Shown: positions 1 through 6,518 of the stretch, in pieces
Layout: the number at the start of each line of letters is the position of its first letter
How positions within the stretch are numbered: the stretch's first letter is position 1
Assembly: GCA_946482045.1 (NCBI GenBank)
Contig: CAMLPZ010000245.1
Coordinates: forward strand, 1 to 6,518
Origin: an uncultured Asticcacaulis sp.
Lineage (GTDB): Bacteria; Pseudomonadota; Alphaproteobacteria; Caulobacterales; Caulobacteraceae
Length of the DNA: 6,518 nucleotides
Direction: 5' to 3'
Made by a program: the position numbers and the translations under genes
Notes under the pieces: model-generated
What the model was told of the DNA's origin: nothing
Databases searched by the model: none
Seen by the model: only the letters and a program-made list of their open reading frames with translations

Positions 1-1122
1 ATCCGTTTCGAAAACGCGATCGACGGCGCCTTCACCTATGACGGCGCGATAACCGTCTACGGAAATGACGCCACCGGCCTGGCGCTCGACAAGGGCGTCA
101 CCGGCAATGTCTACCTGAGTGGCTCGGCGGGCGTGTGGGGCAGCAACAGTACCGCCGTTCGGCTCAATGGCGCCATCGGAGGGTCACTCATCATCGACGG
201 CAGCTACAGCGGCACCGGCTATTCGACGACCGGCACGCTCGACAGCGACACCCTGGGCGGGCTCGATCCCGCGCTCAACCTGCTGCAATCCGGCCCCCTC
301 ATGACGATCTCGGGCGATGTCGCGGGCGGCATCCTGTTCGGCGCTTCGGTCACCAGCGAGGACGACGACAATACCGACGAGGACGGCGACGGGCTTACCG
401 ACAGCACACAGACGACGGCGTCGCTGACCCAATACGGCGGCGCGCCCGCCCTGCGCGTCGCTTCGGCCGACGCCGACATCGCCATCGGCGGCCTCTCCTA
501 TGCCAGCACGGCGCTCGATCCACCCAGCGTCAATTACGGCCTGCTGGTGCGCGGCACCATCGGCGCCTACGGCATCTATTCCGGCGTCGACACCACCGCC
601 GTGCAACTGGGCGGCCTCGGCCACGGCGTCACCATCGCCAACGGCATCGGCGTGGCCGGCTCCGTCATCGCCTCGGCCTATGGCGGCGATACCACCGCTA
701 TGGTCCTGATGGCGGGAGCCGCGACCCCGCGCCTTGACGTCACGGGCGCGATCCGCGCCACCACCACGACGGCGACGACGGTCGATGACGACGATGTCTA
801 TACGACGGTCGGCAACACGACCGCCAAGGCCGTCGCCATCGCTTCGGGCGCCTCCCTGCCCACGATCGCGATCGGCGAAAGCGCCAGCCTCCATGCTTCG
901 GCCGTGGGCTCGACGGCCAGCGCCACGGCGATCGAGGACCGGTCCAATACCCTGACCAGCATCGCCAACAGCGGCACGCTCAGCGCCACCATCACCGCCT
1001 CCGACGACGACGGGGACGACGTCGCCGACGCCATTACCGGCACGGCTGTCGCGGTCGACACGCACACCAACACGGTCGGCCTTACCCTCACCCAGACCGA
1101 TACAGCGCCCGACGACGACGAC
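1..1122 (+). repeat. Degenerate beta-helix rungs and Asp-rich loops in the autotransporter passenger
   Basis: The passenger contains loosely repeated blocks opening with a [T/K]-A-[V/M]-x-[L/I] strand: TAVRLNG, TAVQLGG, TAMVLMAG, KAVAIASG and TAIEDRS. Most are followed by strands of the type 'xxITxxGxIxAxx' (for example LDVTGAIRATT and IANSGTLSATIT). Between them are four Asp-rich stretches at nucleotides 361-402 (DDDNTDEDGDGLTD), 784-795 (DDDD), 1003-1029 (DDDGDDVAD) and 1111-1122 (DDDD). The first resembles a DxDxDG calcium-binding loop of the EF-hand or thrombospondin type 3 kind. These are protein-level repeats with little nucleotide identity. Metal binding is inferred, not shown. Confidence 0.55.
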
Positions 1123-2712
1123 ATCGCCGCCCCCTATATCTACGGCAAGATCCGGCTGGGTTCAGGCGACGACGCCATATCCTCCTCCGGCGGCTTCATC
1201 TATGGCGACGTCACCTGGGGCGCGGGCACGGGCAGCTTCACGCTCAGCGACGGGGCCGTCTATCTGGGCGCCATGACCTCATCGGGCGCCGTCGCCATGG
1301 ACATCACCGGCGGCAGCTCGGCAGCGCTTCTGTCCGGCACGGACCTCATCTTGAGCAGCCTCCACGTCGACGGCGACAGCACCTTCGGCCTGACGCTCGA
1401 CACCGACGCCACGGCCACGCCGCGCGTCACCAGCACGGGCAATGTCGTCTTCGATGACGGGGCGACACTCAATCTCGGTCTCGACAAGATCATCACGACG
1501 CCGACCGCCTTCACCGTGCTGACGGCCGGCAATATCAGCCTCGGCGACATCGAAACCTCGACGCGTGACGGCTACATCCCCTATCTCTACCACGCCGACC
1601 TGAACCTGAATGACGCGGCCACCGTGCTGTCGGCCAATTTCCGCCTGAAGACCCAGGAGGAAGCCGGCTATTCCGACAACCAGTACACCGCCCTCGTGCC
1701 GGTGCTCAGCGTCGTAGCCCAGGACAGCGGCGCCCAGGCCTCGCTGCTGTCCCAGACCGACAAGACGGGCTTCGACAGCGTTTTCAACCAGTACCTGCCC
1801 GACTATAGCGGCGAAGCCCTCCTTAGCCTGTCGCTGGGCGCGCAGTCTCTGAACCGCTCGCTCAGCGCCCTGACCGTTATCCCCGCTAATGACGGCGGCC
1901 AGTACTGGCTGCAGGAATACGGCTACCACACCCAGCGCGACTATGGTGAGACGGCGGGCTTCACCGCCACGACCCTCAGCATGTCCGGCGGACGCGAACG
2001 CAGCGTCTACGGCAACCAGATGGTCGGGGTCTATGCGTCGATGACCGCCGCCTCGCCCTATGACAGCTTCGCGATTTCCAGCGAAGGCATGTCGGCTTCG
2101 GACCTGACGGCCGGCGGCTACTGGCGCCTGAACCACGCGACCGGCGTCAAGGCATGGGCCCATGCGGGCCTGGGCTTCGTCCAGCTGCGCAGCATCCGCA
2201 ATCTCCTCACCGCCTATGTCGTGCGCGAGTCCGAGGCCAAATGGAACGGCTATTCGATCAGCGCCGGCGCCGGGATGAGCTACGACATCACCGCCGGTCG
2301 CTTTGCGGTCACGCCCGAGGTCCTGGCCGACTACTACCGCCTTAGCGAGGCGAAACACACCGAAGCCGGCGGCGGCGACACCTTCGACCTGACGATTGCC
2401 GAACGCGATAGCCACATGGTCTCCGCCACGGCCCGCCTGCGCGCCAGCTATGACCTGGGCCTCGTCCGGCCTGAGATCTGGCTGGGCTACCGCCAGAATG
2501 TCAGCGTGAAGCTGGCCGACACGATTGCCAATTTCGCGGGCGGCGACGCCTTCACCTTGAGCGCCGGCGCGGTCGAGGGCGGCGGCCCGGTCGCGGGCTT
2601 CCGTATTTCGCAGGACGGCCAGTACAGCCATCTTGGCCTCGAAGTGCAGTACGAAAAGCTCGAGGCTTACGAAAACACGTCGATTGCGCTGCGGACGCGC
2701 TTCCAGTTTTAG
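1..2712 (+). CDS. Autotransporter outer-membrane beta-barrel protein (type Va secretion), 5'-truncated by the window edge
   Basis: The frame is open from base 1 to a TAG at 2710-2712, giving 903 residues without an N-terminus; the GTG at 133 is internal, because coding character continues upstream of it. Residues 1 to about 560 are rich in Gly, Ser, Thr, Ala and Asp with short alternating hydrophobic strands, typical of a right-handed beta-helix passenger. A linker of about 70 residues (560-630) follows. From about residue 631 (GGQYWLQEYGY) to the end there are amphipathic strands rich in aromatic residues, closing with RTRFQF, the terminal Phe used by the BAM machinery for outer-membrane insertion. 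This matches the autotransporter beta-domain in size (about 270 residues) and position. By family knowledge the barrel anchors or exports the passenger at the cell surface. No enzymatic motif was recognised in the passenger, so its role (adhesion, surface layer or other) is unknown. Signal peptide and true start lie outside the window. Confidence 0.93.
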   Translation: MRFENAIDGAFTYDGAITVYGNDATGLALDKGVTGNVYLSGSAGVWGSNSTAVRLNGAIGGSLIIDGSYSGTGYSTTGTLDSDTLGGLDPALNLLQSGPLMTISGDVAGGILFGASVTSEDDDNTDEDGDGLTDSTQTTASLTQYGGAPALRVASADADIAIGGLSYASTALDPPSVNYGLLVRGTIGAYGIYSGVDTTAVQLGGLGHGVTIANGIGVAGSVIASAYGGDTTAMVLMAGAATPRLDVTGAIRATTTTATTVDDDDVYTTVGNTTAKAVAIASGASLPTIAIGESASLHASAVGSTASATAIEDRSNTLTSIANSGTLSATITASDDDGDDVADAITGTAVAVDTHTNTVGLTLTQTDTAPDDDDIAAPYIYGKIRLGSGDDAISSSGGFIYGDVTWGAGTGSFTLSDGAVYLGAMTSSGAVAMDITGGSSAALLSGTDLILSSLHVDGDSTFGLTLDTDATATPRVTSTGNVVFDDGATLNLGLDKIITTPTAFTVLTAGNISLGDIETSTRDGYIPYLYHADLNLNDAATVLSANFRLKTQEEAGYSDNQYTALVPVLSVVAQDSGAQASLLSQTDKTGFDSVFNQYLPDYSGEALLSLSLGAQSLNRSLSALTVIPANDGGQYWLQEYGYHTQRDYGETAGFTATTLSMSGGRERSVYGNQMVGVYASMTAASPYDSFAISSEGMSASDLTAGGYWRLNHATGVKAWAHAGLGFVQLRSIRNLLTAYVVRESEAKWNGYSISAGAGMSYDITAGRFAVTPEVLADYYRLSEAKHTEAGGGDTFDLTIAERDSHMVSATARLRASYDLGLVRPEIWLGYRQNVSVKLADTIANFAGGDAFTLSAGAVEGGGPVAGFRISQDGQYSHLGLEVQYEKLEAYENTSIALRTRFQF
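1891..2709 (+). other. Autotransporter beta-barrel domain of the preceding CDS
   Basis: This segment encodes residues 631-903. It shows alternating polar and hydrophobic strands such as QYWLQEYGYHTQRDY, NQMVGVYASMTA, VKAWAHAGLGFVQLR, YSISAGAGMSYDI, RFAVTPEVLADYYRL, MVSATARLRASYDL, VRPEIWLGYRQNV and SHLGLEVQYEKLEAY, ending in IALRTRFQF. The strand pattern, the 'TPEVLADYYRL' type strand found in many alphaproteobacterial autotransporters and the C-terminal Phe identify an outer-membrane barrel. Confidence 0.9.
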
Positions 2713-2755
2713 CGCATGATGAACTTAGATCGAATTCTTGGTTTGATGTCGAAAT

Positions 2756-2808
2756 CCCCTTCCGTCACGGCGCAAGCGCCGCGCCACCTTCCCCGTAAAC
2801 GGGGAAGG
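2756..2808 (+). repeat. Palindromic element, copy 1
   Basis: In order it holds CCCCTTCCGTCA (2756-2767), a short hairpin with stem CGGCG/CGCCG around CAAG (2768-2781), GCCA, and a second hairpin with a perfect 10-bp stem CCTTCCCCGT/ACGGGGAAGG around AA (2787-2808). Confidence 0.85.
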
Positions 2809-2833
2809 AACTATCTGAATCTGTGGTTTTTTT

Positions 2834-2885
2834 CCTTCCCCGTTTACGGGGAAGGTGGCATTTGCGGAGCAAATGACGGAAGGGG
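2834..2885 (-). repeat. Palindromic element, copy 2 (inverted)
   Basis: This is the reverse-oriented counterpart of copy 1. It begins with the same 10-bp-stem hairpin (2834-2855), then TGGC. An inner hairpin follows with stem ATTTGC/GCAAAT around GGA (2860-2874), then the complement of CCCCTTCCGTCA. The inner stem is unrelated in sequence to that of copy 1 but has the same geometry. A run of eight G follows at 2882-2889. Confidence 0.85.
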
Positions 2886-2943
2886 GGGGAACTTCCGCAT
2901 CAAGGCAGTTATTCGGTCAATCGCATCATGCACCCGGCCGCCC

Positions 2944-3645
2944 TTAAACCCTCAAAACAAAACCAAGCCCCCGCACCGTCCGCAGCCGCCCCTGCTCAGC
3001 CCCCAGCCGGCGCCGCAACCCGTTGACCAGCACCGGAACACTGCCCTGCCCGAACGACACGACGCGTAAGGCGGTCAGCCGCGCGGCGATGGTTTCCGCC
3101 GTCAGAACGGTGTTGGGTTCGGCCAGGAAGATCCGCACCAGGCAGGCCTCGGTGTCGTTGAGCTTCAAGACGCCGCCGTCTCCCGAAATTAGCGTCCGCG
3201 CCACCGTGTCGAAGGTCCAGCCGCCGATGGCGTTTCGGGTCTCGGCCTGGACCGCGCCGCGCGCCCGGCCGCGCAACACCGCCCGGATGCGCGCGAACAA
3301 CTCGCGCGGCAGCGACCGGACCGGCAGATAGTCGTCGGCGCCGGCCTCAAGCGCGCTTATGGCGTGGTGGGTTCCATCCGGGCCGATGGCGACCAGGGCA
3401 TTGGCGCGAAAGACAAGCGACGCATAGCGCAGCAGGTCCTCGCGAAATCGCTCAGGGCCAAAGTCGACGACCAGGACATCGGCGTGAAAACGATCGGTGG
3501 TGAAGCGGCCGTCGGGCAGGCAATCGGTCTGGCGGCAGTCGAACCCGGCCGCTTCGGCTTCCGCGACCGGCGCCCGCGCCGTCTTTGCCAGGGTAATCCA
3601 CGTCAGGGTCGGACACGGCGCCATCGCGGCATGGGGTTTAGACAT
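2944..3645 (-). CDS. OmpR-family-like transcriptional regulator with degenerate receiver domain and winged-helix DNA-binding domain
   Basis: The 233-residue product has a receiver-like fold at about residues 12-126 and an OmpR/PhoB-type winged helix at about 139-233. The receiver is recognised from AAGFDC, the strand ADVLVVDFGP with Asp61 at the phosphoacceptor position, and EAGADDYLP followed by PRELFARIRAVLR. The acidic pair expected near the N-terminus is missing (TWITLAKTAR). The conserved Thr/Ser aligns with Ile87 and the conserved Lys with Val109. The DNA-binding half shows LKLNDTEACLVRIFL, a recognition-helix region VPVLVNGLRRRLG and a wing LRTVRGLGFVLRV. I chose the ATG at 3643-3645 because upstream in-frame codons to 3732 look non-coding and would cover the region needed for the divergent promoter; an ATG at 3622-3624 is an alternative. 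The gene is divergent from the GH95 hydrolase and may regulate it. Given the lost residues it probably acts independently of phosphorylation (inference). No histidine kinase is adjacent. Confidence 0.85.
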   Translation of the reverse strand: MSKPHAAMAPCPTLTWITLAKTARAPVAEAEAAGFDCRQTDCLPDGRFTTDRFHADVLVVDFGPERFREDLLRYASLVFRANALVAIGPDGTHHAISALEAGADDYLPVRSLPRELFARIRAVLRGRARGAVQAETRNAIGGWTFDTVARTLISGDGGVLKLNDTEACLVRIFLAEPNTVLTAETIAARLTALRVVSFGQGSVPVLVNGLRRRLGAEQGRLRTVRGLGFVLRV

Positions 3646-3803
3646 CAAACTCTTTACACTTCTGGAATACCGGCATGACCCTATCACTGCGCGCGACACC
3701 GGGGATGTCAGGACCGCAACATGCACCTGCATTTGCCCTTGACCCGGCAGAATTCATTTGACACCATTGCCACAAATAAAAACTTATTCATGGGTGAAAC
3801 GAA
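3646..3803. promoter_or_regulatory. Divergent intergenic region with candidate promoter for the GH95 gene
   Basis: This 158-bp stretch separates the divergent regulator and hydrolase starts and turns AT-rich at 3751-3790. TTGACC (3739-3744) and TTGACA (3758-3763) resemble -35 hexamers; no strong -10 hexamer is evident, the best downstream match being ACTTAT at 3782-3787 with an 18-base spacer. An imperfect palindrome at 3756-3777 has perfect ATTTG/CAAAT arms and overlaps the second hexamer, as an operator would. Promoter assignment is tentative. Confidence 0.4.
3792..3797 (+). promoter_or_regulatory. Weak Shine-Dalgarno-like site for the GH95 gene
   Basis: GGGTGA lies six bases upstream of the ATG at 3804 and partly matches the anti-Shine-Dalgarno complement. 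It supports this ATG, together with the twin-arginine signal that begins right after it. Confidence 0.4.
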
Positions 3804-3890
3804 ATGGACCGCCGGCAATTTCTTCTGGGCGTGAACGCCGCAGCCCTCCTGGCTGGCGCGCTGGCGCCGCATGCGGTGAGCGGCAAGCCG
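3804..3890 (+). other. Twin-arginine (Tat) signal peptide of the GH95 enzyme
   Basis: Residues 1-9 read MDRRQFLLG, matching the Tat consensus with RR, Phe and Leu in place. A moderately hydrophobic stretch [12 protein letters not shown] follows, then a polar region ([12 protein letters not shown]). The exact cleavage site is unclear; it probably falls between residues 26 and 34. Confidence 0.8.
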
Positions 3891-6173
3891 GCCACCCGTG
3901 CAACGCGCCGCCTGCGCTTCGGCCAACCCGCCAAGAACTGGATGGAAGCCCTGCCCATCGGCAACGGCCGCAGCGGCGCGATGATCCATGGTGGAACCCG
4001 GCACGAACGGCTGGCGCTCAACCATATCGAACTGTGGTCCGGCCGCTCTGCCCCCGCCGACCGGCCGCAAACCCGCAACGCCCTGCCCAAGGTGCGCGAC
4101 CTGCTGTTCAGCGGCAAGTATGCTGAAGCCAATGCCCTGGCCCAGGCCGAGATGATGGCGCCGATGGACCACAATTTCGGCAGCTATCAGATGCTGGGCG
4201 ACCTCAGCCTGGACTTCGACCACGCCGACGCCGTCAGCGACTACCAACGCGAGCTGGACCTCGATTCCGCCGCTGTCACCGTCGCCTATAAGGCCGGCGG
4301 CTTCACCTATCGCCGCACCCACCTGGCGAGCTTTCCCGACAAGGTCATCGCCGTGCGGCTTGAGACCGACAATCCCGCCGGCCTCGCCCTCACCGTACGC
4401 TTGTCGCGCGCCAAAGACGCCACCGTCTCGGCCGAAGACAGCGTCATCGTCATGCGCGGCCAGCCCAAGCCCCATGGCGTCGCCTTCGCCGCGATGCTGA
4501 CCGCCACAAGCGAAGGCGGCACGCGCGAAACGCTTGGCGACGGCTTTCGCTTTTCCGGCGCGAAGACCGTCACCCTCTTCCTCACGGCGGCGACCGACCT
4601 GATCGCGCCCGATCCCGAAGGCCAGTGCCGGACGCTCGTCGCGGCGCTGAACGGCAAGAGCTGGCAGGACATCCGCGCCGCCCACGTCCGCGACTACCGC
4701 CGCCTGTTCGACGCGGTCCGGCTTGAATTAGGCAAAGATGGCGGCGACAGCGATGCCGCGCAGAGGCTGGCCGATGTCCGCGCCGGCCGCGACAGCGCGC
4801 GCATGGCCGAGACCTTCTTCAACTTCGGGCGCTACCTGCTGATCGCCTCGTCGCGGCCGGGCTCGCTGCCGGCGAACCTGCAGGGCCTGTGGGCCGACGG
4901 TTTCTCGCCGCCGTGGAGTTCCGACTACCACATCAATATCAATCTGCAGATGAACTACTGGCCGGCGGAAACCTGCGGGCTCAGCGAACTGACGGGATCG
5001 CTGTTCGACTATACCCATCGCCTGTTGCCGCACGCCCGCCATACGGCGTCGGTCGCCTATGGCTGCCGGGGCGCCGCCGCGCACTATACCTCCAATCCGT
5101 GGGGCCACACTGCGCTCGACGGCAACATCCAGTACGGCCTGTGGCCCGACGGCCTCGCCTGGCTGAGCCTGCACCTGTGGGAGCATTATCTTTATACCGG
5201 CGACACGGCCTTCCTGCGCGACCGTGCCTATCCGGTCCTGAAAGCCTGCGCCGAGTTCTCGCTCGACTACCTGGTGGCCCACCCCACGACGGGCGAGCTC
5301 GTGGCCGGCCCCGCCACCTCACCGGAAAACACCTACCGCCTGGCGGACGGGACGACGGGCTTCATCACCATGGGCCCGGCCATGTCGCAGTCGATCGCCT
5401 ATGAGACGCTCAGCCAGTTCATTGAGGCCGCCAAACGGCTGGACCTCGACCCGGACACGGCGGCTGAGGCCCGCGCGGCAATCCAGCGCCTGCGCCGGCT
5501 GAAAATCGGACAGGACGGCCGGATCATGGAGTGGCCGGAGCCGTTCGAAGAGGCCGAACCTGGCCACCGCCATATCTCGCACCTGTTCGGCCTCTTCCCG
5601 GGCAGCGAGATCGACGTCACCGGCACGCCGGACCTGGCCCAGGCCGCGCGCAAGACCCTGTCGGCGCGGCTGGCGCACGGTGGCGGTCATACCGGCTGGA
5701 GCGCGGCGTGGCTGATGATGTTCCGCGCGCGCCTGGGCGAAGGCGACATCGCCCACGACATGATGACCAAGCTGTTCCGCGAACAGACGGCGCCCAACTA
5801 TTTCGACATGCATCCGGGCGGCGACAGCGGCATCTTCCAGATCGACGGCAATTTCGGCGCGGCGGCGGCGCTTGCGGAAATGCTGCTGCAAAGCCACAAT
5901 GGCCGGCTGCGCCTGCTGCCCGCCCTGCCCTCGGCCTGGCCCGACGGTTCGGTGCGCGGCCTGAAGGCGCGCGGCGGCCTCAGCATCGACATCGACTGGA
6001 AGGCGGGCAAGGCGACTTCGGCCGTGATCCGGGCCGCGCAAGACACTGAGTTGGAGATCGTCGCGCCACCGGCCCAGGCCGTAAGCCATCTCTCCGGCCG
6101 TGCCTATGCCGGTGGCGTGACGCGCTTCGCCGCCAACACGACCTATCGCCTGCGCTTTACAAACGCTACATGA
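3804..6173 (+). CDS. Glycoside hydrolase family 95 protein, probable alpha-L-fucosidase, Tat-exported
   Basis: The 789-residue product is full length for GH95. It starts with a twin-arginine signal (MDRRQFLLG plus a hydrophobic stretch to about residue 22), so it should be exported folded to the periplasm. An N-terminal beta-sandwich (about 35-270) carries the family signature [19 protein letters not shown] and [11 protein letters not shown]. An (alpha/alpha)6 barrel follows (about 300-690), then a C-terminal beta domain. By comparison with Bifidobacterium AfcA (N421, N423, E566, D766), the catalytic set appears as Asn378 and Asn380 in [14 protein letters not shown], Glu508 in ATSPENTY and Asp681 in FQIDGNFG; all are intact. 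[14 protein letters not shown] (587-600) and [11 protein letters not shown] (626-636) are further conserved blocks. The family is inverting and cleaves alpha-1,2-linked L-fucose, for example from xyloglucan side chains or host glycans; some members prefer L-galactose, so substrate is not settled. No transporter or other hydrolase gene is visible beside it. Confidence 0.95.
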   Translation: MDRRQFLLGVNAAALLAGALAPHAVSGKPATRATRRLRFGQPAKNWMEALPIGNGRSGAMIHGGTRHERLALNHIELWSGRSAPADRPQTRNALPKVRDLLFSGKYAEANALAQAEMMAPMDHNFGSYQMLGDLSLDFDHADAVSDYQRELDLDSAAVTVAYKAGGFTYRRTHLASFPDKVIAVRLETDNPAGLALTVRLSRAKDATVSAEDSVIVMRGQPKPHGVAFAAMLTATSEGGTRETLGDGFRFSGAKTVTLFLTAATDLIAPDPEGQCRTLVAALNGKSWQDIRAAHVRDYRRLFDAVRLELGKDGGDSDAAQRLADVRAGRDSARMAETFFNFGRYLLIASSRPGSLPANLQGLWADGFSPPWSSDYHININLQMNYWPAETCGLSELTGSLFDYTHRLLPHARHTASVAYGCRGAAAHYTSNPWGHTALDGNIQYGLWPDGLAWLSLHLWEHYLYTGDTAFLRDRAYPVLKACAEFSLDYLVAHPTTGELVAGPATSPENTYRLADGTTGFITMGPAMSQSIAYETLSQFIEAAKRLDLDPDTAAEARAAIQRLRRLKIGQDGRIMEWPEPFEEAEPGHRHISHLFGLFPGSEIDVTGTPDLAQAARKTLSARLAHGGGHTGWSAAWLMMFRARLGEGDIAHDMMTKLFREQTAPNYFDMHPGGDSGIFQIDGNFGAAAALAEMLLQSHNGRLRLLPALPSAWPDGSVRGLKARGGLSIDIDWKAGKATSAVIRAAQDTELEIVAPPAQAVSHLSGRAYAGGVTRFAANTTYRLRFTNAT

Positions 6174-6231
6174 CATAAACTTAACCTGTTCTGTCACAAA
6201 TCCGCCTGAAACCGGCGGCCCTCTGCGCAGT

Positions 6232-6518
6232 ATGCTGGGTGCTTTTTTACACAGATGGTGGCGATCCCCCGAAGGCGTGCTGACGCGCCTCGAATGCCTC
6301 GTACTGCGCGGCTGGCTGAACGCCGCCCGGCGCGACATCCGCTTCGGCCTGTCCGTCGTGGTCATTGCCGGCTTCGTCATCGCGGCGATGGTCCGGGCGG
6401 TCCGCCTGATCGCCATCAAACCCGATATCGGCCTCGTCCTGGCGGGCGTCGCGGGCTTTGCCCTCTTCCACCTCAGCTTCATCGGCCCCGGATCGGCGCG
6501 CTGGCGGCAATTGCGGAC
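6232..6518 (+). CDS. Uncharacterised membrane protein, 3'-truncated by the window edge
   Basis: From the ATG at 6232 the frame stays open for 95 codons to the window end. The product begins MLGAFLHRWWRSPEG and has two hydrophobic segments, about residues 38-56 (FGLSVVVIAGFVIAAMVRA) and 64-84 (around DIGLVLAGVAGFALFHLSF), joined by a short basic loop. Basic residues (R8, R11, R19, R33, R34, R37) lie before the first segment. The opposite-strand frames across this stretch give charged, Gly/Ala/Arg/Asp-rich products that look like shadows. No Shine-Dalgarno site is evident, and no other start codon occurs in frame in the preceding gap. It lies 58 bp after the GH95 stop on the same strand, so co-transcription is possible. 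I do not recognise the family. Confidence 0.6.
   Translation, partial: MLGAFLHRWWRSPEGVLTRLECLVLRGWLNAARRDIRFGLSVVVIAGFVIAAMVRAVRLIAIKPDIGLVLAGVAGFALFHLSFIGPGSARWRQLR

Larger units (their letters stand above)
2756..2885. repeat. Long interrupted inverted repeat: two nested palindromic elements in opposite orientation
   Basis: Two copies of one element face each other between the convergent 3' ends of the autotransporter and the regulator. The outer arms 2756-2767 and 2874-2885 (CCCCTTCCGTCA and its complement) and the inner arms 2783-2808 and 2834-2859 pair perfectly. The 14-15 bases between the arms differ in sequence, yet each copy forms its own small hairpin. About 25 bases separate the copies (2809-2833), ending in seven T. 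The whole can fold either as one long hairpin or as four small ones. Such dispersed palindromic elements are familiar from intergenic DNA of Caulobacter-like genomes. Possible roles are a REP/MITE-like remnant or a barrier to convergent transcription. Confidence 0.85.

Noticed and set aside
1279..2631. Long minus-strand frame of 450 codons opposite the autotransporter
   Set aside because: It is a shadow of high-GC third-position bias. The plus frame has clear autotransporter barrel features and a terminal Phe, while the minus product is a low-complexity Gly/Ala/Arg/Asp-rich sequence with no domain.
2787..2833. Intrinsic terminator for the autotransporter: GC-rich hairpin and a run of seven T
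   Set aside because: The T run (2827-2833) lies 18 bases after the hairpin rather than next to it, and on the minus strand the run following the other hairpin is A, not T. Structure-based termination remains possible, but this is not a canonical terminator.
2882..2889. Run of eight G beside the second palindromic element
   Set aside because: It extends the GGAAGGGG arm of the repeat. Its length may vary or be a sequencing uncertainty, and it lies outside coding sequence.
2716..3069. Plus-strand frame of 117 codons after the autotransporter
   Set aside because: It translates the palindromic repeat (giving HLPRKRGR and PVYGEGG, typical of spurious repeat-derived proteins) and then runs antisense over the C-terminus of the regulator. 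No homology-like pattern is seen.
3695..3709. GACAC/ATGTC imperfect inverted repeat in the divergent region
   Set aside because: Only four of five arm positions pair, and the spacing does not match a familiar operator. It is too weak to list as a site.
3646..3732. N-terminal extension of the regulator to an ATG at 3730-3732
   Set aside because: The added 29 residues precede the receiver-like start, lack family resemblance and would leave only 71 bp to the divergent gene. The ATG at 3643-3645 fits the family better.
6180..6186. TTAACC as a CtrA-type half site upstream of the membrane protein
   Set aside because: The second half site of the TTAA-N7-TTAA pattern is absent; a single short match is expected by chance.
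6202..6218. Hairpin CCGCC/GGCGG after GH95 as a terminator
   Set aside because: The stem is only 5 bp with a 7-base loop and no T run follows (CCCTCTGCGCAG), so it does not support termination.
5319..6482. Minus-strand frame of 387 codons opposite the GH95 3' end and the following gene
   Set aside because: It covers highly conserved GH95 motifs on the plus strand and shows no recognisable domain.

Overview
The window reads as chromosomal DNA from a high-GC Gram-negative bacterium, most likely an alphaproteobacterium of the Caulobacterales/Sphingomonadales type. This is inferred from strong G/C bias at third codon positions, an outer-membrane autotransporter, a Tat-exported carbohydrate hydrolase, and a 'CCTTCCCCGT...ACGGGGAAGG' dispersed palindromic repeat of a kind common between genes in such genomes. 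No rRNA, tRNA, CRISPR array, transposase or phage gene was seen.

Layout. (1) Positions 1-2712 (+) are the 3' 903 codons of a large autotransporter: a Gly/Ser/Thr/Ala-rich beta-helical passenger with Asp-rich loops, then a C-terminal 12-strand-type beta-barrel ending in Phe. Its start and signal peptide lie upstream of the window. (2) Positions 2713-2943 are a convergent intergenic gap holding two copies of a nested palindromic element in inverted orientation. (3) Positions 2944-3645 (-) encode an OmpR-like regulator whose receiver domain has lost most of the phosphorylation residues. (4) Positions 3646-3803 are a divergent promoter region between the regulator and the next gene. (5) Positions 3804-6173 (+) encode a complete, Tat-targeted glycoside hydrolase family 95 enzyme (alpha-L-fucosidase type) with all recognisable catalytic residues. 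(6) From 6232 to the window end (+) is the 5' part of an unrecognised small-domain membrane protein.

How the parts relate. The hydrolase probably removes terminal fucose (or a related L-sugar) from glycans in the periplasm. The divergent regulator shares its upstream region and could control it, but this is only positional inference. The autotransporter is a separate surface protein with no evident functional link. The most unusual items are the inverted repeat pair, whose inner hairpin stems differ in sequence but keep their pairing, and the degenerate receiver domain of the regulator. Nothing here clearly amounts to a new multi-gene system.
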